Shown here: positions 1 to 6,997 of the stretch, in pieces
Numbering within the stretch: the first letter of the stretch is position 1
Layout: each line of letters opens with the position of its first letter
Assembly: GCA_015494645.1 (NCBI GenBank)
Contig: WGAU01000024.1
Location: forward strand, 1 to 21,079
Reading direction: 5' to 3'
DNA: 21,079 nucleotides
Source of the DNA: Aquificota bacterium
GTDB taxonomy: Bacteria > Thermosulfidibacterota > Thermosulfidibacteria > Thermosulfidibacterales > Thermosulfidibacteraceae
Notes under the pieces: model-generated
What the model was told of the DNA's origin: nothing
The model's database searches: none
What the model saw: only the letters and a program-made list of their open reading frames with translations
Position numbers and translations under genes: made by a program

Positions 1-1989
1 GAAATATTTAATATATCTGTAATTGACGATGGAGGGTTTGAGTTCGATACTACATCATTAGAAGTGGATGTTTATGCCAGCTATCTTGGGTTTAATGGTA
101 CTGTAGATACAGATAATACAGCAACTGCTGCTCTTGGTTGGTTTAATAATACTTCATACTGGGATCAGGCGGGACTTGGTAACAATCAGACTTTCTATGA
201 TGTGTTTAGTGAAGGTGGGTTGGTAAATGGAACGGTAGTCCAAGCGGAGTATAACGACACTAAGGCTGATGGTGTGAAGGATTTATTTGAGGATATTTTT
301 GGAACAAATGGCGGAACTTTGGTGTTTAAATTTTACGACGAAACAAATAATGAGGTAGCGTCTGTAAATGTTGAGGTAAATACTGGTGCTAATTATACTG
401 AGATAGGAACTCGTAGAATAATATTGCAGGATTACTCAAAGGTTATTGATAGGGTATGTGTATTTTATAAGGACGATACTAACCACAAGTATCTGCCACC
501 TTATTGTCTGAGCAACTTGAATATGGATCTTAGAGATAAAGCGTTCTATACACAGGACATTAAGGTTTGGAGGGTCAAGAGTAAGAGATGCATCCCTGAT
601 GTAAGTGGTAGGTGTTCTGCAGAAGAAGTATCCTCAATATCTCTTGCAGGTAGCGCTCCACTGAGCGTGCAGTTTAAGTTGCTTAATTCTACTAGTGCTG
701 CGGAGGTATATGGCAATCTCACAAGCCTTGCAGAGAATGATACTATATGGGTTTTGCTGGCAGCTGGAGTGGATTCTTACGGTAACATAAACACTGAGAA
801 AGACGTGTATGTTGGTGCTAAGTATGACAACAGCACAAATGATACTCAGACTGGCGATGCTACTCTCTACTGGGAAGATACAAAAGTAACATCTGACAAC
901 ATAACCTTGAAGGCAGGTTCTGTTGCAAAGGTTATACCTGTGACCATAAGCTGGACTCCTGGACTTGACCATGTAGAGTTTATTGCACCGTTTGATTATA
1001 TGCTTACCGTTTCCAAGATGCCCGTTACCGTAAAGCTCAAAAAACCTGACGGTTCTGATTATATAGGTGATGCTAGTGGAATGAAGCTGTATATCAGTGA
1101 TCCTGCTTTGGTAAGGGTGCAATGGTACAACGGTACTGATTGGGTTGATAAGAATGTAGGAGATGAAATTGCATTCGATAATGGCACTGCTATGCTACTT
1201 GTTAAAAGTTTTGCTGCTACAGGTGATGTGACCATATCCATTAAGAACGATGCCGGTACGGTTTCTGGCGAACTACCGCTCCATATTGTGAACAGCGTAA
1301 GTGAGATACCGGTGACGGTTGGTAATCTGGTTGTCAATCCTGCAACGGTGGAGATGCAGGAGACTCAGACAAGAGTTGTAACTGTTAAAGTAGTGGATCC
1401 TGTTGGTAACGCTATTGGAAATGTTGAGGTGGAAGCTACCAGCAGTAATTCCAGCGTTGTAACGGTATCTGAGGCTACGTGCACCAGTGATGATAGTGGT
1501 GAGTGTGAGTTTACCCTTGCAGCAGTTGGGCCTGGATCTGCTACCGTTACTTTCACTGCCGGCGGGGTGAATGCTACTGTTAGCGTTATGGTAGAAGCCG
1601 TTGAGACCAGTAACGCTGCTCCTGAGCAGCCCGTGGAGACGGTCTACACCCTTGAGAACGCAAATCTTGAGACGCCTGCTGCTACTGTTACCCTATCTGG
1701 TGATCAGAAGAAGGCCGTGGTGCTCAAGCCTCAGGTGGCGGTACCTGAGGATTACAAGGGCAAGGAAGCCAAGCTCTACTGGGCCATCTGTGCCAATGAC
1801 TACTCCTGGTGCACTAACGTGAACGAGCTTGGCACTGAAACCCTGGGTGACACTGTCACCTTCAACATCCTGTCCCAGCCCGTGGATCTTTCTGGTGTAA
1901 CCGGAACCTACAAGGTCTTCGTGGGCTTCGCTACCCAGGATGACATGTCCGATCTCGTGTTCACCTTCTTTGATGTAACCCTTGAGTAA
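1..1989 (+). CDS. Large exported Ig-like surface protein, 5' end outside window
   Basis: The frame is open from base 1, so the gene is cut by the window edge; the GTG at 64 is only an internal candidate start. About 662 residues are visible. The protein is rich in Thr, Val, Asn, Asp and Gly, with a beta-sandwich look and no membrane segment in the visible part, as in cell-surface or S-layer-like proteins. A bacterial Ig-like (Big-1-like) domain spans about nt 1321-1600, with the typical pattern of a variable-region strand, VEVEATSSNSSVVTV and a Gly/Ala-Thr-rich last strand. A separate C-terminal module (about nt 1640-1986) has paired aromatics and Cys (YWAICANDYSWC) and ends FFDVTLE. There are about sixteen N-x-S/T sequons. 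The last 370 bases are clearly GC-richer than the rest. Two hairpins follow the stop. The exact function is not recognised; structural or adhesive surface protein is an inference. Confidence 0.8.
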   Translation, partial: EIFNISVIDDGGFEFDTTSLEVDVYASYLGFNGTVDTDNTATAALGWFNNTSYWDQAGLGNNQTFYDVFSEGGLVNGTVVQAEYNDTKADGVKDLFEDIFGTNGGTLVFKFYDETNNEVASVNVEVNTGANYTEIGTRRIILQDYSKVIDRVCVFYKDDTNHKYLPPYCLSNLNMDLRDKAFYTQDIKVWRVKSKRCIPDVSGRCSAEEVSSISLAGSAPLSVQFKLLNSTSAAEVYGNLTSLAENDTIWVLLAAGVDSYGNINTEKDVYVGAKYDNSTNDTQTGDATLYWEDTKVTSDNITLKAGSVAKVIPVTISWTPGLDHVEFIAPFDYMLTVSKMPVTVKLKKPDGSDYIGDASGMKLYISDPALVRVQWYNGTDWVDKNVGDEIAFDNGTAMLLVKSFAATGDVTISIKNDAGTVSGELPLHIVNSVSEIPVTVGNLVVNPATVEMQETQTRVVTVKVVDPVGNAIGNVEVEATSSNSSVVTVSEATCTSDDSGECEFTLAAVGPGSATVTFTAGGVNATVSVMVEAVETSNAAPEQPVETVYTLENANLETPAATVTLSGDQKKAVVLKPQVAVPEDYKGKEAKLYWAICANDYSWCTNVNELGTETLGDTVTFNILSQPVDLSGVTGTYKVFVGFATQDDMSDLVFTFFDVTLE

Positions 1990-1999
1990 CCCTCAAGGG
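1979..1999 (+). other. Hairpin straddling the stop codon of the surface-protein gene
   Basis: CCCTTGAG (1979-1986) is exactly complementary to CTCAAGGG (1992-1999). The five-base loop TAACC holds the TAA stop codon (1987-1989). The hairpin lies 5 bases before the intrinsic terminator stem, so the mRNA 3' end would carry two stacked hairpins. The role is unknown; 3' end protection or a termination assist is possible. Confidence 0.6.
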
Positions 2000-2004
2000 C
2001 AGGC

Positions 2005-2036
2005 AAAAGCCCCCCTCATCTGAGGGGGGCTTTTTT
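2005..2036 (+). terminator. Intrinsic (rho-independent) terminator
   Basis: The left arm AAAAGCCCCCCTCA (2005-2018) pairs perfectly with TGAGGGGGGCTTTT (2021-2034) across a two-base centre, and is followed by TTTTTTATTT (2031-2040). The GC core is ten base pairs with a U-tract, which is a textbook terminator. It starts 15 bases after the stop of the surface-protein gene and is read on the plus strand. The A-tract on the 5' side would also give a U-tract on the minus strand, but no minus-strand gene ends here. Confidence 0.95.
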
Positions 2037-2043
2037 ATTTGTC

Positions 2044-3057
2044 ATGTTGGAGTTTGCCTTTCTTCTTTCTTCAGGTTCTCTGTCTGGTGGGGCAAAGGTA
2101 GTTCTGGAACATGCAGAGCGGCTTTCAAAGCTTCCTTTTGTTGAGTTCACGGTTTTTGTGAGGGAGAATTACCCATCGTGGTTTTCCAATTGCTTTTGCG
2201 AAGTTATGAAGGTGGATTTTTCGTCTTTGGATCTTTCAGGTTTTGACGCCGTTCTTCTTACATGCCCGGACCAGCTTGATGTACTTGAGAAATGGAAAGG
2301 TAAGGTGCCTTTGCTTCATTTCTGCCAGGGGTACGAGGGGGATGTTTTAAAAGAAGCAGGTATGAACGAGTTCTGGGATCTTGTTAATGCCTTTTATCAG
2401 ATTGAGTGTCCAAGGTTGGTTGTTAATCAATATTTAAAGCATAGGCTTAGTAGGGTTACCAGGGATGAGATTTATGTGGTGGGTCAGCCCCTTCCCTTTG
2501 GTTTTCCTTTGAAGAGACCGAGGTTTCGCAAAAAGAAGAGGATACTTGTGGTTGGGAATTACCTTTATCCCTTTAAAGGTGTTAGGGATGCTCTGGAGGT
2601 AGCTTCTTTTGTTAAAGAGAGGTTTGGGCTTGAACTTGTAAGGGTTTCTCCCGTGGATACGAGGAGCTTGGAGAGGGTATATCCCATTGATCGGTACTTT
2701 GTGGGAGTGCCTCCAGAGAGGATGCCAGAGCTTTATGCTGAATCTCTCATAAGCATTTATCTTTCAAGGAATGAAGGCTTTGGTCTTCCCGTGCTTGAGT
2801 CTTTGGCGTGTGGCACCCCTGTGGTGGCGAGGGACATTCCTCCTGTAAGGGAAACTTGTGGGGACGGTTATCCTTTAGTTGACGATATAGAAGGAGCTTT
2901 AGGCCTTGCGGAGAGGCTGTGCATGGATGAGGAATTCTACGATATGCTGGTTGAGGTTGGTTACAAGAGGCTTCGCAGGTTTTCTCCTTATAGGGTCACT
3001 TTAAGGCTCTTAGCTGTTCTTTTGTGGAGTAGGTTAAGGTTTTCTGGCACTGAATAG
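2044..3057 (+). CDS. Glycosyltransferase, GT4-like (GT-B fold)
   Basis: 337 residues, the usual size for a GT4 retaining glycosyltransferase. The N-terminal acceptor domain opens with a GGAKVVLEHAERL motif (residues 15-27), where family members carry a Gly-Gly loop and helix. The C-terminal nucleotide-sugar domain has KKRILVVGNYLYPFKG (164-179) and the E-x7-E motif EGFGLPVLE (244-252), followed by SLACGTPVVARDIPPVRE. No signal peptide is present, so it should act at the cytoplasmic face on a nucleotide-sugar donor; donor and acceptor cannot be read from the sequence. The ATG at 2044 is supported by the conserved N-terminus. It lies only 7 bases after the T-run of the preceding terminator. The only Shine-Dalgarno-like stretch is GAGGGGGG inside the terminator's right arm, 14 bases upstream. 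The gene overlaps the convergent methyltransferase gene by 24 bases. Confidence 0.88.
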   Translation: MLEFAFLLSSGSLSGGAKVVLEHAERLSKLPFVEFTVFVRENYPSWFSNCFCEVMKVDFSSLDLSGFDAVLLTCPDQLDVLEKWKGKVPLLHFCQGYEGDVLKEAGMNEFWDLVNAFYQIECPRLVVNQYLKHRLSRVTRDEIYVVGQPLPFGFPLKRPRFRKKKRILVVGNYLYPFKGVRDALEVASFVKERFGLELVRVSPVDTRSLERVYPIDRYFVGVPPERMPELYAESLISIYLSRNEGFGLPVLESLACGTPVVARDIPPVRETCGDGYPLVDDIEGALGLAERLCMDEEFYDMLVEVGYKRLRRFSPYRVTLRLLAVLLWSRLRFSGTE

Positions 3058-4188
3058 TATTTCCGCTCCTTTAAGGAGCTTGGGATCAACTCCTGCCCGT
3101 TTCAGAGCATTTATTAACTTTTCTGCTTCAGGGGTTGGGGGAATGGGAATAAGATCTAAGGTTTCTACTTTAAAGCCTGCGTCCTGCAAAGCTTCTTTAA
3201 GGGTGCGGGGGGTGAAAAACCTTATATGGCTAACACAGAGGAGTCCTAATGGAATGTAGTCAAACCTTCCCGCTATAAGCTGGCGTATTATGCTCCAGTG
3301 GGCTGCATTGGGAACACTTCCCACGAGAACGCCTCTGCTTTTCAGCAGCCTGTTTGCCTTGTGTAAGGCTTTCCACGGATCGTACATGTGCTCAAGGACG
3401 TCTCCCATGCATATGGCATCGTATTGACCTTCGGGAATATCTGCGTCTTCAAATTTTCCAGTAAAGACCTTTCTGTAATGCTCTTGAGCTTTTTGGGCCA
3501 GTAAAGGATCCATCTCAACGCCGTCAATAACGACATCCTTTTTTGTTTCCATAAGTTTTTTGCCAAAGCCTCCAGTGGCACAGCCCACGTCAAGAACTAA
3601 GCAGGCGTTTTTGGGTATGAGTTTGACCAGGTCCTCTCTTGGAGAGGAGAACATTTCCACAAATCTGTGGGCAAGGGCACCTGTGTTTACAACAAACTCT
3701 ATGTTTCCAGACTTTACCTTGGGGAGGTCTTTTCTGAAACATGTGAAGCACGCCAGATCCGGGATGCTTGTGGGAGTGGTTTTGTTGCTTTGGGCCATGT
3801 GTGAAGCAGCTTCTTCAAAGGAGATGGGATCTACATAGGGGAAAGGGAGCGAGACAAGTTGATCTGGGTTTTTGGTGCCGGAGGTGTATACAGGGAGATT
3901 GGCGGTGTTTTTGCGGCAGGATTGGGTTAGGAGGGAAAATGCGCTTTCTGATAGGTAAGTGTATGGGTCTGTGAAGACAATTACTGTTTCGGTTTCTTCG
4001 GGGAGGGAGATGTTTTCCCACTTCTCTTCAGGATTGTAGAAAACAATGTTGTTGGTCAAGCTTTTTATTCTCTTAAAGCAGAACCTTTGGGCGTATGCTT
4101 CTTCGTAAACGGAGGAAGGGGGGAATTCAGGCCACAGGACTGTGCACCTTTTTGTAGAGAACCGCTGCAGGAGTCTTGACAACTTCAA
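3034..4188 (-). CDS. Class I SAM-dependent methyltransferase with unrecognised N-terminal half
   Basis: 384 residues. Residues about 185-330 form a Methyltransf_23-like Rossmann domain. Motif I is VLDVGCATGGFG (197-208), the acidic end of strand 2 is GVEMDP (223-228), and DVLEHMYDPW (263-272) and LVGSVPNAAHW follow, as in methyltransferases of O-antigen and small-molecule clusters. The first 185 residues match no family I recognise and could be an acceptor-binding or second domain. The start is TTG at 4188, chosen because AGGAGG (4197-4202) lies exactly 8 bases upstream on the minus strand. No ATG or GTG lies nearby in frame, so the gene really begins 62 bases inside the 3' end of the radical SAM gene. 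It is the last gene of the minus-strand run and probably methylates a surface-glycan or conjugate precursor in the cytoplasm; the substrate is unknown. Confidence 0.85.
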   Translation of the reverse strand: MKLSRLLQRFSTKRCTVLWPEFPPSSVYEEAYAQRFCFKRIKSLTNNIVFYNPEEKWENISLPEETETVIVFTDPYTYLSESAFSLLTQSCRKNTANLPVYTSGTKNPDQLVSLPFPYVDPISFEEAASHMAQSNKTTPTSIPDLACFTCFRKDLPKVKSGNIEFVVNTGALAHRFVEMFSSPREDLVKLIPKNACLVLDVGCATGGFGKKLMETKKDVVIDGVEMDPLLAQKAQEHYRKVFTGKFEDADIPEGQYDAICMGDVLEHMYDPWKALHKANRLLKSRGVLVGSVPNAAHWSIIRQLIAGRFDYIPLGLLCVSHIRFFTPRTLKEALQDAGFKVETLDLIPIPPTPEAEKLINALKRAGVDPKLLKGAEILFSARKP

Positions 4189-5131
4189 CCTTTACGCCTC
4201 CTATAGTTTCTTCTTTTGTTTCCATAGCAATATCTGCAGCCCACACATCGCATTTTGAACACAGGGGTATCTTTTCTCTTTTCCCTTTTTCGTGAAGATT
4301 CCGAATCTTGTTTATGGCGCGGGAGTTGAATATGGACAGCAGATCCTTATTCGTTACCTTTCCCAATGGTACATCTGCGTTTATGTCTTCGCAGCAGAGT
4401 CCCACGGTGCCGTCCCAGCTTATAACCATCTGGGAGTATAGGAGCGGACAGGGGCGGTCTTTGGGCTTTAGTTTCCTCAAGTCGGGCAGTCTCTTGGAGC
4501 CTATGGGTCTAAATGCTGCTATGGATACGGTTTCTGCGTGGGGGATCCACTTTTCAATAAATTCAAGTACCTCTTCCTCTGATACTTCCGGGTACTTTAC
4601 CATGTTGAAGTTGAGAACGGGTTCATTAGAACCTCTCATCGCTTTTATTTCCAGAAATTTTTCTATGTTTGTCTCTATTCTTTTCAGGTCTGCGCCAAGC
4701 CTGTACCTATCGTTGGTTTCAGGTCTTGCTCCGTCTATGGAAAGCCATATCCAATCCACGGGTAAACTCAGGACAAACTCATGCCACTTTTCGTCAAAAA
4801 GCATTCCATTGGTCATGAAGCCCACTGATGCATTTGGCACTTCCCTTGCGGTTTTCAGTATCTCTTTGAAATGAGGGTGCAGTAGAGGTTCTCCCGCTCC
4901 GTGAAGGCATAGATTCACCCGGCCTGCCTCTTGCGACCATTGGGATATGTCTTTGAAGATAGCTTTCCATATATCTTCCGCCATGATTCCTATGGGCCTT
5001 TTTCTTTGGGCATCGGGACCGTGAAAGTGGCAGTACAGGCATCTCAAGTTGCACCTGTTGGTGGTTTCAATGATGATCTCCTTGGGATAGATTCTATCTC
5101 TCTTTTTTATAGGCCACCATGTAAATCTCAT
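4127..5131 (-). CDS. Radical SAM protein with SPASM-type C-terminus
   Basis: 334 residues. The [4Fe-4S]/SAM motif is CNLRCLYC (Cys27, Cys31, Cys34), followed by a GGEP-like HGAGEPLLHP (77-86) and LSIDGARPETNDRYR, typical of the radical SAM TIM barrel. The C-terminal region has a SPASM-like cysteine set: Cys228, Cys246-Cys247 in SWDGTVGLCCED, then Cys291 and Cys294 in CSKC, ligands for auxiliary iron-sulfur clusters. Proteins of this build mature ribosomal peptides, act as dehydrogenases, or occur in surface-glycan clusters; the substrate cannot be assigned. The ATG at 5131 lies 38 bases inside the preceding methyltransferase gene; a modest AAGGG sits about 10 bases upstream. It is co-directional and overlapping with both neighbouring methyltransferases, so the three are probably co-translated and work on one substrate. 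Confidence 0.9.
   Translation of the reverse strand: MRFTWWPIKKRDRIYPKEIIIETTNRCNLRCLYCHFHGPDAQRKRPIGIMAEDIWKAIFKDISQWSQEAGRVNLCLHGAGEPLLHPHFKEILKTAREVPNASVGFMTNGMLFDEKWHEFVLSLPVDWIWLSIDGARPETNDRYRLGADLKRIETNIEKFLEIKAMRGSNEPVLNFNMVKYPEVSEEEVLEFIEKWIPHAETVSIAAFRPIGSKRLPDLRKLKPKDRPCPLLYSQMVISWDGTVGLCCEDINADVPLGKVTNKDLLSIFNSRAINKIRNLHEKGKREKIPLCSKCDVWAADIAMETKEETIGGVKVEVVKTPAAVLYKKVHSPVA
4197..4202 (-). promoter_or_regulatory. Ribosome binding site deciding a TTG start
   Basis: On the minus strand AGGAGG is separated by 8 bases from TTG at 4188. It sits inside the coding sequence of the upstream radical SAM gene. It fixes the methyltransferase start and makes the 62-base overlap credible. Confidence 0.8.
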
Positions 5132-5678
5132 CTCCCAGCCCTTTTAAGATCCTTTTTACAGGAAGGGTGGTTCTCTTTTCAAACACGGGAAGGGGCTCTA
5201 TCCGTTCTTCTTCAATGTGGAAGTGGTTTTGCAGGAAGGCCTTTATTTCCTGCAGGGAGTATTCTCTTATGTGGTCGTAGGTCTTGCCGTAAGCTTTCAC
5301 GGGAACTGTGGGGTTGGGGGAAATTCCGAGTAACATGCGAATCCGGTTCTCAAGTCGGCATAGGTTAGGGGTGGTTAATATGAGTTTTCCTTTCCTTTTA
5401 AGCACTCTCGCTGTTTCTTTCAGCAGATCAGGAATGTCCTGTGGTGCCAAATGCTCCACTATGTCGCACAGGCAAACTGTGTCAAAGGTTTCTTCAGCAA
5501 AGGGCAGGCCTGTTAAGGCATCGTTGCATACGAGAAACACACCTTTCTCCTTGAGGTACATTTTAAAGTTCATTCTGCTCATGTAATCCCTGCTTGGATG
5601 TTCTGTCGCTACAGTCCTGTACCCTTTGCTGGATGAGATGGAAGCGATGATCCCGTACCCAACACCTACTTCAAGCAC
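5094..5678 (-). CDS. Class I SAM-dependent methyltransferase, real start probably further upstream
   Basis: 194 residues from a GTG at 5678. Motif I, LEVGVGYGII, falls at the very N-terminus, followed by CNDALTGLPF, DTVCLCDIVEHL and VLKRKGKLILTTPN, a standard Methyltransf_11/23 fold. Starting at this GTG would remove the N-terminal helices such enzymes normally have. The same frame stays open upstream to a TGA at 5877-5879, and the extra translation (QWILDWWKTHYERI, then RHTPKSGK before motif I) looks like a genuine methyltransferase N-terminus. That extension contains no ATG, GTG or TTG. The upstream gene's stop TAG (5810-5812) overlaps a GTA codon of this frame (5811-5813), as if a coupled GTG start had become GTA. 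The gene may therefore use a rare start, be mutated, or contain a sequence error. It overlaps the radical SAM gene by 38 bases. Confidence 0.75.
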   Translation of the reverse strand: MLEVGVGYGIIASISSSKGYRTVATEHPSRDYMSRMNFKMYLKEKGVFLVCNDALTGLPFAEETFDTVCLCDIVEHLAPQDIPDLLKETARVLKRKGKLILTTPNLCRLENRIRMLLGISPNPTVPVKAYGKTYDHIREYSLQEIKAFLQNHFHIEEERIEPLPVFEKRTTLPVKRILKGLGDEIYMVAYKKER

Positions 5679-5809
5679 TTTCCCGCTTTTCGGTGTGTGC
5701 CTGACTATAAGGGAAATTATTCTTTCGTAGTGCGTCTTCCACCAATCAAGTATCCACTGAGGGAAAGAGACTTCGGGAAATATGGGGGCGAGTTCCTGAA
5801 AACTCTTTT

Positions 5810-6997
5810 CTACGGCGTTCCTACTGATTGGCAGGCCTCCGATCTTGGGAAGTCCAGTCTTCCGTTGGGGATCTCGTCAAAGGCGAAGAAAAAGTTGTAG
5901 GCACCTTTAGGTAGTGTTTGCGGATTCAGGTAAAAAAGGACGAGATTGTCAAAATTCAAGGCTTCACCAGTATATGCGGCTATGGGGCTGTCGGATTTAA
6001 CCCAGCCGTTTAGAGTAAACCAGAAGGTTCCCACGGGGGTATCGCACCACAGGAAGTAGTCTCCCGGTGTGTTTGATGAGGTTTGCATTGTCAGAGCTAT
6101 GGGAAATTCTGTGTAAGAAATGAAGAAGTCGGCTTGAAGGCTGGACTTTATGCTGATTTCGGGTAAGCAGCTGCTGGTTTCGCAGATGAACTCTTCCAAA
6201 GTTTCTGTTGCCTTTATACCGCAGGTGTCGTCTATTTCGTGGTCCTTCTCTATCTGATGGTCGGACAACAGAAAGTACATTCTAAGTATCCTCCCAGGGT
6301 AGTCCTCAACGGGATCATCCCATGTGGCGTCTAAGTGAAACCACTGGCATGCTTCATTGGTACACAGTTTGACCATGTTCCATGAATGGGGAAGGTCTCT
6401 GGAGTACCCTTCTGCGATGATGGATTCTAACCCTGCCTTTTGAAGGAGTTTCTGAATGAGGAGGGAGTAGCCTTGGCAGACTGCTTTTCCTTTGCTCAAT
6501 GCGTCGTAAGCTGTGTACATGGTGAGGGTTTCGTCGTAGCTTATGTTCTTTACCACCCAGTCGTGTATGGCTGCTATTTTATCATAGGGAGTCATCCAGT
6601 CTTTGATGATGTTGGACAGTATCAGGTCGGTTTTCTCTTCTACGTAGGCTTCTTGTTCCTTGGTTGTTAGGTATTCAAAGGTAAGGGTCAGGAGAATCCC
6701 TGGTTGGTTAGGGTAGTACTTGAAATTGGCGGTGTATCCTGAGAGGTTGAAAAAGGTGTAGGGGTCTTTGCACTTAACAAAGAGAAGGGCTTCGTTCAAG
6801 AGGTCTGTTATTTGGCTTACATAGGCGAAGGTGACGTATATTTTGAAAGATTCTATCCTCTGGTTTAACGCATATATCATAGCCTGATTAAATTCGTCCT
6901 TGTTGCGGGCTGTGAAGGAAGTTGTTCCATACGCATAAGTGGTGTTTAAAAGTATCCAGAGGGCAAGGAGTAGTTTAGCTTTCTTCTTAAAGAACAT
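5810..6997 (-). CDS. Secreted transglutaminase-like (papain-fold) protein
   Basis: 395 residues from ATG 6997; a TTG two codons earlier (7003) is the alternative. A Lys-rich start and hydrophobic stretch ending near TTYAYG form a signal peptide, so it acts in the periplasm or outside. The transglutaminase-like core runs from about residue 125 to 235, counting from the TTG. It carries KIAAIHDWVVKNISYD, the nucleophile Cys176 in GKAVCQGYS, His206 in HSWNMVKL and Asp225 in HLDATWDDP, a complete Cys-His-Asp triad of the kyphoscoliosis-peptidase/CYK3-like type. An N-terminal region (30-120) and a C-terminal beta-rich, Cys-containing region (290-397) flank it. Members act as cysteine proteases, amidases or cross-linkers; which applies here is unknown. 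It overlaps the Wzm-like permease gene by 11 bases, so it is co-expressed with the exporter and may process or attach the exported product. Confidence 0.83.
   Translation of the reverse strand: MFFKKKAKLLLALWILLNTTYAYGTTSFTARNKDEFNQAMIYALNQRIESFKIYVTFAYVSQITDLLNEALLFVKCKDPYTFFNLSGYTANFKYYPNQPGILLTLTFEYLTTKEQEAYVEEKTDLILSNIIKDWMTPYDKIAAIHDWVVKNISYDETLTMYTAYDALSKGKAVCQGYSLLIQKLLQKAGLESIIAEGYSRDLPHSWNMVKLCTNEACQWFHLDATWDDPVEDYPGRILRMYFLLSDHQIEKDHEIDDTCGIKATETLEEFICETSSCLPEISIKSSLQADFFISYTEFPIALTMQTSSNTPGDYFLWCDTPVGTFWFTLNGWVKSDSPIAAYTGEALNFDNLVLFYLNPQTLPKGAYNFFFAFDEIPNGRLDFPRSEACQSVGTP

Noticed and set aside
634..1122. A 162-codon minus-strand frame inside the surface-protein gene
   Set aside because: The plus-strand frame is continuous and domain-like. 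The minus-strand translation resembles no protein and has no ribosome binding site of note.
3045..3050. TGGCAC resembling a sigma54 -24 element
   Set aside because: The required TTGC-type -12 element is missing at the right spacing, and it lies at the 3' end of the glycosyltransferase gene.
3065..3079. Palindrome GCTCC-TTTAA-GGAGC near the convergent gene ends
   Set aside because: It has a short stem, lies inside the methyltransferase coding region and has no T-run on either side, so it is not a credible bidirectional terminator.
4308..4874. A 188-codon open frame on the plus strand
   Set aside because: It is antisense to the radical SAM gene, whose cysteine motifs are all intact. The plus-strand translation is low-complexity and Ser/Leu-rich.
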